Program-made: the position numbers and the translations under genes
Shown: positions 13,631 to 24,314 of the stretch, piece by piece
How positions within the stretch are numbered: the first letter of the stretch is position 1
How the letters are laid out: each line of letters begins with the position of its first letter
Assembly: GCF_030867095.1 (NCBI RefSeq)
Contig: NC_081830.1
Span: 35,075,832-35,139,831, forward strand
Length of the DNA: 64,000 nt
Source: Alligator mississippiensis
Taxonomy: Eukaryota; Chordata; Crocodylia; Alligatoridae
Reading direction: 5' to 3'
Notes under the pieces: generated by a model
Seen by the model: the letters and a program-made list of their open reading frames with translations, nothing else
What the model was told of the DNA's origin: nothing
Database searches by the model: none

Positions 13631-16172
13631 TCACAGCGTAAGGACTAAACAGAAGCCCTCGACACTGCAGAGCACCCCCTGAATGGTCCAACAGGCCTGG
13701 AAGGTGGGTACTGTCCACTGGAGGACGGCATGTTCAAATTTCAGTGTCAGGAGTGCCTGAACCAAGAATTGAAAAAGTCTCAGGGCATCATCAGAGCCAG
13801 CCCCAATGAGCCAGGTCCTGTGGCTCTTGAGGATGGTAATCTTAGCTTGACCAAGCAAAAAGTTGGCCAGGCAGATGACATCCCCCCCTGCCACCCAGTA
13901 TGGGAAAGAAAACAAATAGGTGGTCTCCATGAGGTCCAGGTCGGGACACCTGAGGAAGGCATGGAATAAATCCTCTTCTACCTCCACTGAACAAAAGGGG
14001 TAGACCGCTGATGCAGTCAGGTCCATGTAGTGAATGAGAGTGCCAGTGGCCAGTATCCCATGCAGCAACCACTACTAGAGGTCACCACTCTGTTTGGCAA
14101 TGGGTAGCTTATAAAGCATGAGCCACACAGGGTGAGCTGGTGCGAGTGCTGGTGCCACTAGATGCTGCCTCCACGTAATGTCAGGTCAAATGGCAAAGAT
14201 GTGAGTGTGGCAGACATAAACCACCCATGTATGCAGGGCTTTCTGGGGAAGCACATCAAGATGAATCCCAACATTGCTGTCAGGGGCATGGGAAGAGTGA
14301 ATAAGGTGCCAGGCCTACTGCTCAGATCATTATCCATGGCTGGGACAATGGGCAGTGGTGGAAAGGACTCTGCAGAGACATTGCCAGAAGGTATGTCCTG
14401 CCACGCTCGGAAGTAATACTTGATGGCAGCCACTGCCTCCACTGGGAGGGTGGCTTCCATGCCCCTCAAGAGATGGGCGGTGCAACAGAATGAACGCATG
14501 CCCAACTGGGCAGCCAAAGCCTTGGCTGACAGCCAGCCCAGCTGGGCCATATCAAGAAGGTGGCCTAGCTGGACCGTACATGACTGGATGAGAGAGTCAA
14601 CAAGGCTATCAGATCCGAGGCTCGACAGCCTGTGCTGCAGGGCTGGGTTGTAGACAGGTGGCTCCTGAAGCAACTGTGGAAATTGCAGATGTCTGGCCCA
14701 GGGTTGGAGGTAGAAGACAGCCTTCCAGGCCTGTGGCAGACTGTGGTAGAAGTGCAGGAGGGTATCCTGGTCCAGGAGGGCAGGATCCAGGAGAAAGAGT
14801 TCTCGGTCAAACCCAAGGTTCCCTACCCGGCACAGAAACACACAGGCCAGCTGCTACCAGGGAGGGAAGTCTTAACAAAAAAGGAGTCTCTGGAGAGCCT
14901 ACAGGTAGAAAGCAGCCACTCTACTCAGCAGGTCAACAAAGCCCTGGCCTCCCTCAGGCATAGGCAGATAGAGAACAGCTTGGGAGAGTGAATGGAGTCC
15001 ATCCCAGAAAAAGTCCACTAGCAGTCTTTGAAGCTGTTCAAGTAAATCTGGCAGGGGGTTCAACATGGCACACTGATGCCATAATATTTCACCTGCCAAA
15101 TTGTTCACAAGGAGGACTCGCCCATGATAGGAGATGTTGGGCAAGTGCCAGCACCACTGCCGCAGGCATGCCTCCACCTCCTTGCTGAGGACTTCCCAAT
15201 TTCGAGCTGGAAGGCTGATGGGCTGAGGAACACCCCCAGAGCTTTATGGTCCTTGTGCTGTCAGGCAAGACCCCCAGGCAGGTCCGGTGGGGGATGATTG
15301 GTTCATGCACCAAGGAGTAGGGTGTTACTCTTAGGCCAGTTAATGCAAGCTGAGAAAGCACACTCATAAGCATGCTGACAGTTCATCCGTGACTGAACAT
15401 CACCCTGGCTGCTGAGGAGAATGGTCACATCACCTGCATATGTCATCGGCCTAACTTGCAGGTCACCAACCAAACCAAAGGTCAGTGGAAGAACAAGGCC
15501 AGTCAGGCGCCATCTCAGCACATGAATCAGGGTCTCAATGGCCAGAGCATACAGCATTCCCAAGAGCAGCCCTGGCAGATGCCCTTGTGAGCCGGGAATG
15601 AAGCACAAAGCACACCATTCACTTTCAAAAGGTTGGAGACATCTCAGTACAGTACCCAGAGGGTGGAGGTGAAGACTGGTCCAAAGCCAAAGGCCTCTAG
15701 GGTCAGAAAAAGATATTTGTGGCTAACCCTATCAAAGGCGTTCTCCTGGTCCAAGGAGACAAGCCTGATGGTCAGTCCAAAGAGGTCTGCGGCTGTCACC
15801 AGGTCACAAAGCAGGAACATATTATTTTGGATGATCCTGCCCGGCATGCAGTAGTTCTGTTTGGGACCAGTGAGTGAGGCTATGACAGTACGCAGTTGAT
15901 TGGCTAAGGCTTCAGCCAGAATCTTGTAGTCAGCACACAGAGGGAATACCAGCCACCAGTTTTAATGCAGCTGAGGTCCCTGTCTTTGGTCGCAAGGTGA
16001 GAACCACCCGATGACAGTGACAGGCAGGATTTTATCAGCAAGGCTATCTTGAAACACGTGCAAGAGGCAGGGGCCAAGGAGGGGCCAGAAGGTCTTATAA
16101 AACTCAGCAGGCAGTCCATCAAGCCCTGGAGCTTTGCCCATGGTGAAGCTCCCCACCGCAATCAGAGCCTGC
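13631..16172 (-). pseudogene. L1/Tx1-like ORF2, RT and C-terminal part
   Basis: This is the 3' portion of ORF2, beyond the CR1 insertion. RT motifs in order: GKAPGLDG at 16138-16115 (fingers, L1-clade signature); LDQENAFDR at about 15754-15728 (palm, first catalytic Asp); LYALAIETLIH near 15555-15515; and YAGDVT at about 15440-15423, where the usual YADD has become YAGD. After the thumb (VDFFWDGLHSLSQAVLYLP, near 15040-14980) comes a long C-terminal region. It includes a cysteine motif (FCSVEVEEDLFHAFLRCPDL, near 13995-13935) of the zf-RVT type. The reading switches frame many times and contains stops. It is inactive. Confidence 0.85.
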
Positions 16173-16178
16173 TGAGTT
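16173..16178 (+). repeat. Target-site duplication TGAGTT (left)
   Basis: The hexamer TGAGTT borders the 5' side of the nested CR1, and the same hexamer follows its 3' end at 19765-19770. Removing the CR1 and one copy restores continuous L1/Tx1-like coding sequence (ILEEL followed by QQAL). Confidence 0.8.
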
Positions 16179-16197
16179 GCCGGCCCCCACAGGCAAC

Positions 16198-16758
16198 ATG
16201 GGCCTAACTGCAGCTCCCGCACCTGCTCTCCCCAAGACAAAACGTAAGGTGTTTGTTGTGGGAGACTCCCTCCTGAGGGGGACAGAGGGGCCAATCTGCC
16301 GCCCCGACCCCTTAGCCCGGCAAGTCTGCTGCTTCCCAGGGGCCCGCATCCGGGACATTGCGGAGAGGATCCCCAAGCTCCTCAAACCCACAGGCCACTA
16401 TCCCATGCTCCTTATTCATGTGGGCACCAACGACACGGCTCGGAGCACTCCCAGCCAGGTCATGAGGCGCTACAGGGATTTGGGAGCAGGGCTTAAGGGT
16501 CTGGGGGCACAGGTGGTGTTCTCATCGATCCTCCCAGTCTCAGGCTATGGGATGAGAAGGGACAGGAGGATCTATGTGGTCAACCAAAGACTGCAGCGCT
16601 GGTGTCGTCAGGAAGGCTTTGGCTTTCATGACCACAGCCCGCTCTTTGGTGAGACAGGCAGTGAGCTGCTGGGAAGAGATGGTCTCCACCTCTCTCCCCT
16701 AGGGAGGAGGCTCTTCTCAGCCAGACTGGCTGACCTGCTCCACCGGGCTTTAAACTAA
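16198..16758 (+). CDS. CR1 ORF1 fragment with SGNH esterase domain
   Basis: An open frame that ends six bases before the ORF2 start. It carries the SGNH/GDSL esterase blocks typical of CR1 ORF1: GDSLL at 16261-16275 (nucleophile Ser), HVGTND at 16417-16434 (block III, Gly and Asn) and GRDGLHLS around 16672-16695 (catalytic Asp and His). Full-length CR1 ORF1 has additional N-terminal sequence (PHD or coiled coil), which is lost by 5' truncation. The first ATG in the remnant is used as start, but the true start lay upstream of the truncation. The esterase role in CR1 mobility is only hypothesised for the family. No stop interrupts this segment. Confidence 0.85.
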   Translation: MGLTAAPAPALPKTKRKVFVVGDSLLRGTEGPICRPDPLARQVCCFPGARIRDIAERIPKLLKPTGHYPMLLIHVGTNDTARSTPSQVMRRYRDLGAGLKGLGAQVVFSSILPVSGYGMRRDRRIYVVNQRLQRWCRQEGFGFHDHSPLFGETGSELLGRDGLHLSPLGRRLFSARLADLLHRALN

Positions 16759-16763
16759 GCCCG

Positions 16764-17558
16764 TTGGGGGACGGGGGGACTACCGCCACTGCTGGCCCAC
16801 TGAGCAATCCTTGCAAAGCCAGTGGATCACGGCACTCAAGGGAGCCCACCCCAGCCCCAGCCCTGGTAAAATCTGTGGGCAAGGAAGGAGCCCCCCAGGG
16901 GGCACTTGCCTGCCTGTACACTAATGCCAGGAGCTTGGGGAATAAGCAGGAGGAGCTCATCCTCCTGCTCAGTGCAAACAATTACGATGTCATAGGGATA
17001 ACGGAGACCTGGTGGGACTCCACCCATGACTGGACCACGGGTATAGATGGCTATACCCTGTACAGGAGGGATCGTGTAGAGAAAAGGGGCAGGGGTGTAG
17101 CTCTCTATGTTAAGGAAAGCTACGCGTCCCTGCAAGCCGATATTGGCGACCAGGGTGGACGGCTGGAGACCCTCTGGGTTAAAATCCATGGGGAACACGG
17201 CACAGGGGACACAATGGTGGGAGTCTATTACAGACCTCCCACCCAAAGTCCTGAGCTTCACCAGGAGTTTGCCCAGGAACTGGCTGAGGCAGCTTGCTCC
17301 AGGACCATGGTTGTCATGGGTGACTTCAATTACCCAGACATCTCGTGGGAGGATCACTCAGCAAAATCTGAGCGGTCGCAGAGCTTCCTCTCGTGTGTGG
17401 ATGACCTCTACCTGACTAAAGAAGTCTATGGGCCAATGAGAGGCAAAGCGCTGCTCGACCTGGTACTGGCTACTGGGGAGGACCTAGTCGGCGACCTAGT
17501 GATCGATGGGAAGCTGGGTGACAGTGACCACGAGCTGATCACCTTCACCATCCGCTGA
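16764..17558 (+). pseudogene. CR1 ORF2, endonuclease domain
   Basis: Open for 264 codons, then a stop. The first 45 residues are Pro/Ala-rich. The APE-type endonuclease follows: YTNARSLGNKQEEL, ITETWW (metal-binding Glu), GYTLYRRDR, a CYRPP-like VYYRPPT, GDFNYPDISW (Asp/Asn) and GDSDHELI (His) at the C-terminal end. All catalytic blocks appear present. In an active CR1 the frame would run on into RT. Here the stop at 17556-17558 and a later frame change separate them. Confidence 0.88.
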
Positions 17559-17689
17559 AAAGTTGGCAAGTCAGTCAGCAACACGGAAGTCCTTGACTTC
17601 AGGAAAGCTGCCTTTGACAAGCTCAGGAGGCTTGTCAGTGAGGCCTAAGGGACTGTGACCACAGGGAGAGGGGAGTTCAAGAAGAGTGG

Positions 17690-19039
17690 TTGCTCCTCAA
17701 GGGAGCAATCCTCAATGCACAAACTAAGTCTATTCCATCTCAGAGGAAAGGCAGCAAGAGGGCACAGCAGCCCCCCTGGCTCTCCAGGGACCTAGCAGAC
17801 CTTCTGAGGCTAAAAAGAAAGGCCTACAAAGGATGGAGGATGGGAGTCACCTCCAAGGAGGATTATTCTGCACTGGTCCGGTCCTGTAGGGAGCTGACCA
17901 GGAAAGCCAAGGCTGCAACTGAACTCCAGCTAGCTTTGAGCATCAAGGACAATAAAAAGTCCTTTTTCAGATATGTGGGGAGCCAGAGGAAAAGCAGGGG
18001 CAACGTTGGACCCCTGCTGAACCAGATGGGGCAACTGACAACTGATGCCCAGGAAAAAGCCAACCTATTAAATAGGTACTTTGCGCCAGTCTTTCATCAG
18101 CCCCATGGGATGCCCATGCCCGCTACAGGGCTGGGAAGTCCAGGTGAGGGTGATCCCCTGCCCTCCATTAATCCTGACTTCATGAAGGAACATCTTGAGA
18201 AGCTGGATACCTTCAAGTCAGCCGGCCCTGACAATCTTCACCCCAGGGTACTCAAGGAGCTGGCGAGCATCATAGCCCAGCCTCTAGCGCGGATCTTTGA
18301 AAACTCTTGGCGCTCTGGTGTAGTGCCCGAAGACTGGAAGAAGGCCAACGTGGTGCCTATCTTCAAGAAAGGGAGGAAAGTGGATCCGGCTAACTATAGG
18401 CCCATCAGCCTGACTTCTATCCCAGGGAAGATCTTAGAAAAGTTTATTAAAGAGGCCATCCTTAATGGACTGGCTGACGCCAACATCTTAAGGGATAGCC
18501 AGCACGGGTTTGTTGCGGGTAGGTCTTGCTTGACCAATCTCATTTCCTTCTATGACCAGGTGACCTATCACCTGGACAAGGGAGAAGAGATTGATGTCAT
18601 ATATCTTGACTTCAAAAAAGCCTTCGATCTGGTGTCCCATGATGGTCTCTTGGAGAAACTGGCCAATTGTTGCCTTGGGTCCTCCACGATCCACTGGCTG
18701 GAAAATTGGCTCCGGGGTCGGACCCAGAGGGTAGTAATTGATGGAAGTCACTCATCGTGGTGTCCTGTGACCAGTGGGGTCCCCCAGGGCTCTGTCCTTG
18801 GACCCATACTGTTCAACATCTTCATTAATGATGTGGACACGGGAGTCAGAAGCGGACTGGCCAAGTTCGCAGATGACCCCAAACTTTGGGGCAAAGCATC
18901 CACACCAGAAGACAGGCGGGTGATCCAGGCTGACCTGGACAGGCTCAGCAAGTGGGCAGACGAGAATCTGATGGTGTTCAACGCCGATAAATGCAAGGTT
19001 CTCCACCTTGGGAAAAAAAAACCCGCAGCATCCTTATAG
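17690..19039 (+). pseudogene. CR1 ORF2, linker and reverse transcriptase
   Basis: Open for 449 codons. A basic linker (RAQQPPWLSRDL, RKAKAATELQLAL, KDNKKSFFRY) leads into RT: DNLHPRVLKELA, EDWKKANVVPIFKKG, ANYRPISLTSIPGK, QHGFVAGRSCLTNL, IDVIYLDFKKAFDLVSH (palm), SGVPQGSVLGPILFNIFIND, FADDPKLW (catalytic FADD at 18866-18877, with Pro where Thr is usual) and WADENLMVFNADKCKVLHLG. It ends by a frameshift in an A-run near 19012-19020. Confidence 0.88.
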
Positions 19040-19133
19040 GCTCGGCAGTGCTATGTTGGCTAGCACTATGGAAGAAAGAGACTTGGGGGTCATCATTGAC
19101 CACAAGATGAACATGAGCCTGTAATGCAATGCT

Positions 19134-19669
19134 GTGGCTAGTAAAGCGACCAAAACGCTGGCTTGCATCCATAGATGCTTCTCAAGCAAATCCTGGGACA
19201 TCATTCTCCCCCTGTACTCGGCCTTAGTTAGGCCGCAGCTGGAGTACTGTGTCCAGTTTTGGGCTCCACAATTCAAAAAGGATGTGGAGAAGCTTGAGAG
19301 AGTCCAGAGAGAAGCACGCGCATTATTAGAGGTCAGGGAAGCAGACCCTACGATGACAGGCTGAGAGCCCTGGGGCTCTTTAGCCTGGAAAAGTGCAGGC
19401 TCAGGGGTGATCTGATGGCCACCTATAAGTTTATCAGGGGTGACCACCAGTATCTGGGGGAACGTTTGTTCACCAGAGCGCCCCAAGGGATGACGAGGTT
19501 GAATGGTCACAAACTACTACAAGATGGTTTCAGGCTGGACATAAGGAAGAATTTCTTTACTGTCCGAGCCCCCAAGGTCTGGAACAGCCTGCCACCGGAG
19601 GCTGTTCAAGCGCCTTCATTGAACACCTTCAAGATGAAACTGGATGCTTATCTTGCTGGGATCCTATGA
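19134..19669 (+). pseudogene. CR1 ORF2, C-terminal domain
   Basis: This region lies in two frames, with the switch near 19340-19410. It reads [41 protein letters not shown], then KSGGF-type end words ([54 protein letters not shown]). This is the highly repeated CR1 carboxy terminus also seen at 43820-44020 and 42800-43320. A stop ends it at 19667-19669, just before the 3' UTR. Confidence 0.85.
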
Positions 19670-19764
19670 CCCCAGCTGACTTCCTGCCCTTTGGGCAGGG
19701 GGCTGGACTCGATGATCTTCCGAGGTCCCTTCCAGCCCTAATGTCTATGAAATCTATGAAATCA

Positions 19765-19770
19765 TGAGTT
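19765..19770 (+). repeat. Target-site duplication TGAGTT (right)
   Basis: Second copy of the hexamer at 16173-16178. It follows the CR1 3' terminal repeat directly. Confidence 0.8.
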
Positions 19771-21142
19771 CCTCCAGGATCAGCTCTCACTCTAGTTCAT
19801 CAGCCGCTGTTGGACACAACTTGGGAAGGCCATTATGTAAGCACTTAGTGGACTCTGGGCACAGAGGTTCAGCCTCATACAGGTCTTGATAGAAGGCTAC
19901 AGTGTGATGGGGGATCTCAACAGGATCTGTTAGTATCCAGCCATCTGGAGTCTTGAGATGGTCAAGGATTTTCTGCAGGTCCTGTCGCTTTTCCAAGTTG
20001 AAAAAGAACTGGGTCGGGCATCAACCTCTGCCAGCTCTTGGCAGTGGGCATGAAACCTCACACCTCAGGCTGTGCCCTTCGCCAGCTCCCACAGGTGCTT
20101 CTTCTGAATCTTAAGGCACTCAAGTAGTCCTGTTTCTCCACCAGCATAATATAGGGACACCTTAAGCTTTGCTACATCCTCCTCCAAATCCCGGGCACAG
20201 TGGTAGAGCTCACTCATTGCCAGCTCTGTGTATTGCTGGCAGAAAGCTCTGATCTGTGCCTTCCCCACATCCCACCATTACCCCCAGGAGGAAAAGGTGG
20301 TTCTTGCAGTCCACCAGTCTGCCAGAAATAGGCAAAGCATTCACAGAAGTGAGCATCTTGCAGCAAGCTGGTGTTAAAATACTAGTAGGGTGCCCAGGAA
20401 TGCGCTCAGCCAAGGAGACTCAGCTTGCAGCTAATAAGGTTGTGATCTGAGAGTCTAGATGGAATAATGCTGTTGCCATGCAGAACTGGCAGGCTATGCT
20501 TGGCAAAGTACAAGTAGTCAAGGCGTGCCATGGCAATCCTGCCAGCGGTTGCCTTTATCCAAGTGTACTACCTGGCATCCGTGTGGAAATGGTGCTAGAC
20601 ATCCACAAGGTCCCCTGCCTCCAAAGCTGTCCACAGCTGCCGGGCTGAGGACCAATGAGGTTCTGGCCCATCTCGGTCATGCCATTAATCAACCATGTAA
20701 TTAAAGTTCCCCCCCCCCAGGAGGAGAAGGTTGTCATAGTTAGCTGCACTCCTCAAAAAGTCATCCAGGGTCTCAAAGAAGGCTGTCCATTCTGGCCTGG
20801 CAGTGGGTGCATAGATGATAATTAAGAGGAGGTGATGCTGTGTTAATGTGATATGAGCAGTTACCAGGCAGCCAGGGTGACCTCTTGTGTTACTGCCAAG
20901 TCAGGCATCAGCTGTCGTGATAAGAGGATTGTGACCCCTGTGCTGAGAGAGGTATTATGGCTCAGAAACATACGGCCCTTCCAGGTGGCATGCCAGTTGG
21001 CTTGTCTTGCTCTATCAGCATGAATTTCTTGCAGAAAGGTGCTGGCCAGGTCTTTCTGGTGCAGGAAATCAAAGAGTGCCATCCACTTTACAGGGTCTCT
21101 GCAGCCATTGGCATTGAGTGAACCAAAGGTTGTGGCAGCCAT
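19771..21142 (-). pseudogene. L1/Tx1-like ORF2, endonuclease and linker
   Basis: This is the 5' part of ORF2, before the CR1 insertion. The start is placed at the ATG at 21142, because the next residues (TFGSLNANGCRDP) form the usual beginning of an L1-type endonuclease. FLQEIHAD near 21020 carries the catalytic Glu, and NTSLSTGVTILLS near 20950 is the next block. A GG-F/Y-N-like block falls near 20700 in another frame. The linker before RT is at 20268-19787 (ARDLEEDVAKLKVSLYYAGG, then EKRQDLQKILD). The copy is broken by several frameshifts and stops. Confidence 0.8.
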
Positions 21143-21326
21143 GCATAAAGGGTGTAGAAAAGGGGGACAGGCAAAGACAAGGGAACAGAGAGGAACAGCA
21201 GAGAGGAACAAGCATGCAGGACAGGGAAAAAAAACAAACAAAAAAACAGGTCTACAGCTTGCCAGCCAGCACTGCTCACAACAAGCACCCAACATCACCC
21301 ACAAGCTTGTTTAAGCAAAAACTATA

Positions 21327-22570
21327 TTATTGTATTCCCGTAGTGGAGTGCAGCAGCACTACTGCAGCCTTAGCAGACACCAAAAATGTCTCCAGTTCTG
21401 GGAACCATTTCTGTATATGTTGTGTAACCCTCCAGTGGTGCTTTGTCTGGTCAAGAAACTCAGTAAGGCTTTCAATTGAGTAACTGACATAGAGAGGTTC
21501 TTCAGAAGCAGAAACAGGTTCTGCCTCTGGGGTGGCGATGCTCCCTATTGAGTGGGGCACCTTAGCTGAATCAAAGGACACCACCTCCTGAGGCAGGACT
21601 TCTGTTAACTAGTCCTCAGAGGCAGAATAAAACTCTGACCCTGAGGAGGAGGAACTGTATGAGTCAGGCACTGAGAGGTGCCGAGTCCTGGGAGGAGCAC
21701 TTGTCCCCTCACCAGGATCCTCAGCATCAGTCCCTGTGGGAGCAGCATTCTCTGAGGTGGCCTGAGGGGGGGACATCTGTCCCTAATATCTTGGGGAGCT
21801 CTCATGGGCCAGGCACTCTTGGTCCCGGAGCCGCTTGCGGCTCCCAGAGGGTCCAACCTCCGTATCAACCTCGTTATCCTCAAGGAGCTGAGAAGTGGGG
21901 GGGAGGGTCGTCAGACTCCACCACCACTTCCCCCACCCCTAGGTCACCCCCATGTACCACAGGGACTGGGGGGGATGCTGAGGAGACAGGCAGAGAGGAG
22001 TGGCCCTGCTCAGCAACCTCAGCTTCTCTTGAAGTGGTGGGGATAACAAGGGCTTTTTAGAAGACCCCTTTTATTCTGGGACTTGCCCTTCCCAGCAGGA
22101 GGGGCCAAATCCTCCCCTGAGGGAGGAGGAAAAGGGGGAGGGAAATGAGGAGTGACTGGGAGGATGGCCCTTCCCTACCACCCAGCAGGGCTGCTGCACC
22201 AGAGCCAGAAGAATCAACATCAGGTGCAGCCGCAGGAGGCTCTGCCACAGCTGGCTTCTTCTTTGGGCACTGGGTAGCCAGGTGGGACTCACTGCCACAC
22301 TGAAAGCATGAGGTATCCCCAGTGGTGAGGTAGAACTCATAACACTGCTTGTCAAACAAGAAGGACATGGACTGGGACAAACCCCGACCCTCTGTTGAGA
22401 ATCTTAAACAGCTGCCTTTCCAAGGATGGGACATGCTGGAGCTCAGGGACCTTGATGCTAAGGAGCAGTCCATGGCCCTATAACCATGCCACAAAGGCGC
22501 AGGCGATTAGTGAGGTCATTGTCCGAGAGAAATGGAGGCATGTTTGAGGCTATCATACAAATGGCTGCCT
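21327..22570 (-). pseudogene. L1/Tx1-like ORF1 with CCHC zinc knuckle
   Basis: A gag-like RNA-binding protein upstream of ORF2. A perfect C-x2-C-x4-H-x4-C zinc knuckle (CFQCGSESHLATQC) lies at about 22308-22267, followed by a Pro/Ala-rich segment. The C-terminal part at 21584-21330 reads SIESLTEFLDQTKHHW and FPELETFL. The N-terminal side extends up to about 22570 in other frames (MPPFLSDNDLTNRLRLCG near 22540). The single CCHC knuckle fits Tx1-like ORF1 rather than the trimeric mammalian L1 ORF1p (inference). It is broken by several frameshifts. Confidence 0.72.
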
Positions 22571-24314
22571 AGGGGCATTAGAAGGCAAAAAACACCCCCA
22601 TGCTCCAATTCCAATATCAATTTATTAAACCATGAGGCTTTCTTTAATTTACTTCATCTTTATTTCTTTTTCCATGTTTTTTTTTTACTTCTTTTTATTT
22701 TATTTCTTAGTGGCTGATTTCCTTCATTTCACCACCCATCCCCCATCAACATTTTCTTTCCACTTCCCATTGAATTATCCATCCCCATCCCATTAACTCT
22801 CCACCTCCCAACTTCATGTTCATGCCGCACAACCCTTTCCACACCCCTAACTAGCGCAGGGACAGAAGCCTGTCCTTGCTCACTAGCTGCCTACTAGCAA
22901 CTCACAGCTTTGCAGGCTGGGAACAGTCAGAGAAGCTTTTTAGCTGCAAGCACATGTGACTGCTCCAAAGATGAGCCAGCACTAACTCAAATCAACAGAG
23001 CTGAGCAGCTCAAAGTGCAATGTGCAATAAGGCAGTAAGTCACTTGGCCCCAAGGGAAAACAATTTAGGCTTTGGTATTTAGGCAGGAGTTTCAGCTATG
23101 AATCATAGTCCATACATGCTTAGCTCAGGATTGCAAAAGGATGACTACTCTTCAGATCTAGAAGAGAGATGATATTTCAGATCCACCTCTCTTCTATGGT
23201 TCTCTAACCTAGTAAGGTATTCTACTGAGACTGCTTACTGGGCATCAGAGGTGCATATGTCCAAAATCACCCATTTTCAAGTGCTTGAAAACCATATAAT
23301 GGGTCATTTTATGTTTAGTATTCCATTAATTTAGCCTGAATAATCAGTTTGGGAAAGGAAGAAAAGGTATCAAACAACTTTTCCACTAGTCCTCCTACTT
23401 TATGTCTTATCTTTTTTGGTGGACTCAAGCAGTGTGGAATAGAATCACTCTTAAGGTACAAACACATGTTTTTGGTGGAGCCCCCTCACCTCATGGGACC
23501 CTCCAGTGACCCCAGCTGAGGTCCTGGGGGAGCTGGGTCAGGCCTGCAAGATGGCAGGGCTCTGTTTCCACCCCCTCCCCCCCCCCCCCGCCCCAACTCT
23601 GGCCATTCAGTAGCCAGGACCAGCCAGGACAGAGCTGATCATCAGCTAATATTAATAGATTTTAATATTACAGACGTTACATTAGTTAATTTAAACACTC
23701 CGGTTGTCTGATCCTTTGCAGTTTGGCAATATCAATTAATTTCAGTTAATAACCTGGTATATTCATTTCACAGTTGTTGTACTGATATCTACCAGCTGAG
23801 ACTTGGCCCCTGAATTACCAAGGAAGTTTATTGAGAAACATCAAATGAGTCATCTGGGTATCAATTGCAATGCAGTTATGCTGACATACATCAACTGAGA
23901 GCTGACACATGTTCCTTTCTAAAGAGTCCAAGTGCCACAACCCAAAGTAGCATGACCTCAACTTAGTGTACTTTCCATTCTAGTAGATAATTACTTCAAT
24001 TATTGGTTTTAGGAGCCAAATCCAATAAAAAAGATAGATAAAGTGAAGTTTGCTCTGCTATGGTTCATCACATTTGTTCTATACAGAAATGCACAATGCT
24101 ACCAGACAGTTGCTATTGGTTATTTGATAAGGAAAATAGTATTTTTTGCATTCTCAAAAAATAATAGTAATTTCTTTCTTTTATTTTTTTTCTCAGCTTC
24201 TTGCATTTTTCTCTTTTTTTTCAATTTCACTCCTTCAAGAAGAATTCAAATTATTCAGCTGCATACAATATATCAGACCCTTATGTCCCTTCCTACCCTG
24301 GTCCTATGATATTT
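22571..24314. other. 3' flank of OR6-like gene, unassigned
   Basis: No gene is seen. It has T-rich patches (22660-22700), a poly-C run at 23572-23589 and the duplicated segment listed separately. From 24000 to 24310 lies the 3' side of the OR6-like gene (minus strand). A CCAAATCCAATAAA word near 24017 recurs at about 33006 with related flanking sequence. Confidence 0.45.
22985..23150. repeat. Diverged local duplication, copy A
   Basis: The stretch around 23034-23140 (TAAGTCACTTGGCCCC..., GGAAAACAATTT..., TAGTCCAT..ACATG..TAGCTCAGGA) aligns with 28676-28782 at roughly 75% by eye in the same orientation. Homology may extend weakly to 23330. It probably dates from duplication of OR neighbourhoods, though an unnamed old repeat is the alternative. 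Confidence 0.5.

Larger units (their letters stand above)
16179..19764 (+). mobile_element. CR1 LINE, 3.6 kb, nested in L1/Tx1-like
   Basis: A 5'-truncated but otherwise nearly complete CR1. It contains the esterase part of ORF1 (to 16758), ORF2 endonuclease (16764-17558), linker and RT (17690-19039), the C-terminal domain (19134-19669) and a 3' UTR ending in TCTATGAAA repeats at 19744-19763. It is flanked by TGAGTT on both sides. ORF2 has one stop after the endonuclease and frame changes before RT and within the C-terminal part, so it is not active, though decay is light. It is the best CR1 reference in the window. Confidence 0.93.
13391..22570 (-). mobile_element. L1/Tx1-like LINE, split by a CR1
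   Basis: A non-LTR retrotransposon on the minus strand. In order it has an ORF1 with a CCHC zinc knuckle, an ORF2 with an APE-type endonuclease, an L1-clade RT (GKAPGLDGLPAEFY, SLDQENAFDRVSHKYLF, YAGDVT) and a C-terminal zf-RVT-like cysteine region. The 3' end is a (CTTT)n tail at 13415-13391. The RT words fit the Tx1 branch of L1 better than mammalian L1 (inference). A 3.6-kb CR1 lies inside ORF2 between endonuclease and RT, and without it the element is about 5.6 kb. Many stops and frameshifts make it inactive. The 5' end is only approximate. Confidence 0.85.

Noticed and set aside
16836-17357. 173-codon frame antisense to the CR1 endonuclease
   Set aside because: Shadow of the CR1 ORF2 coding strand.
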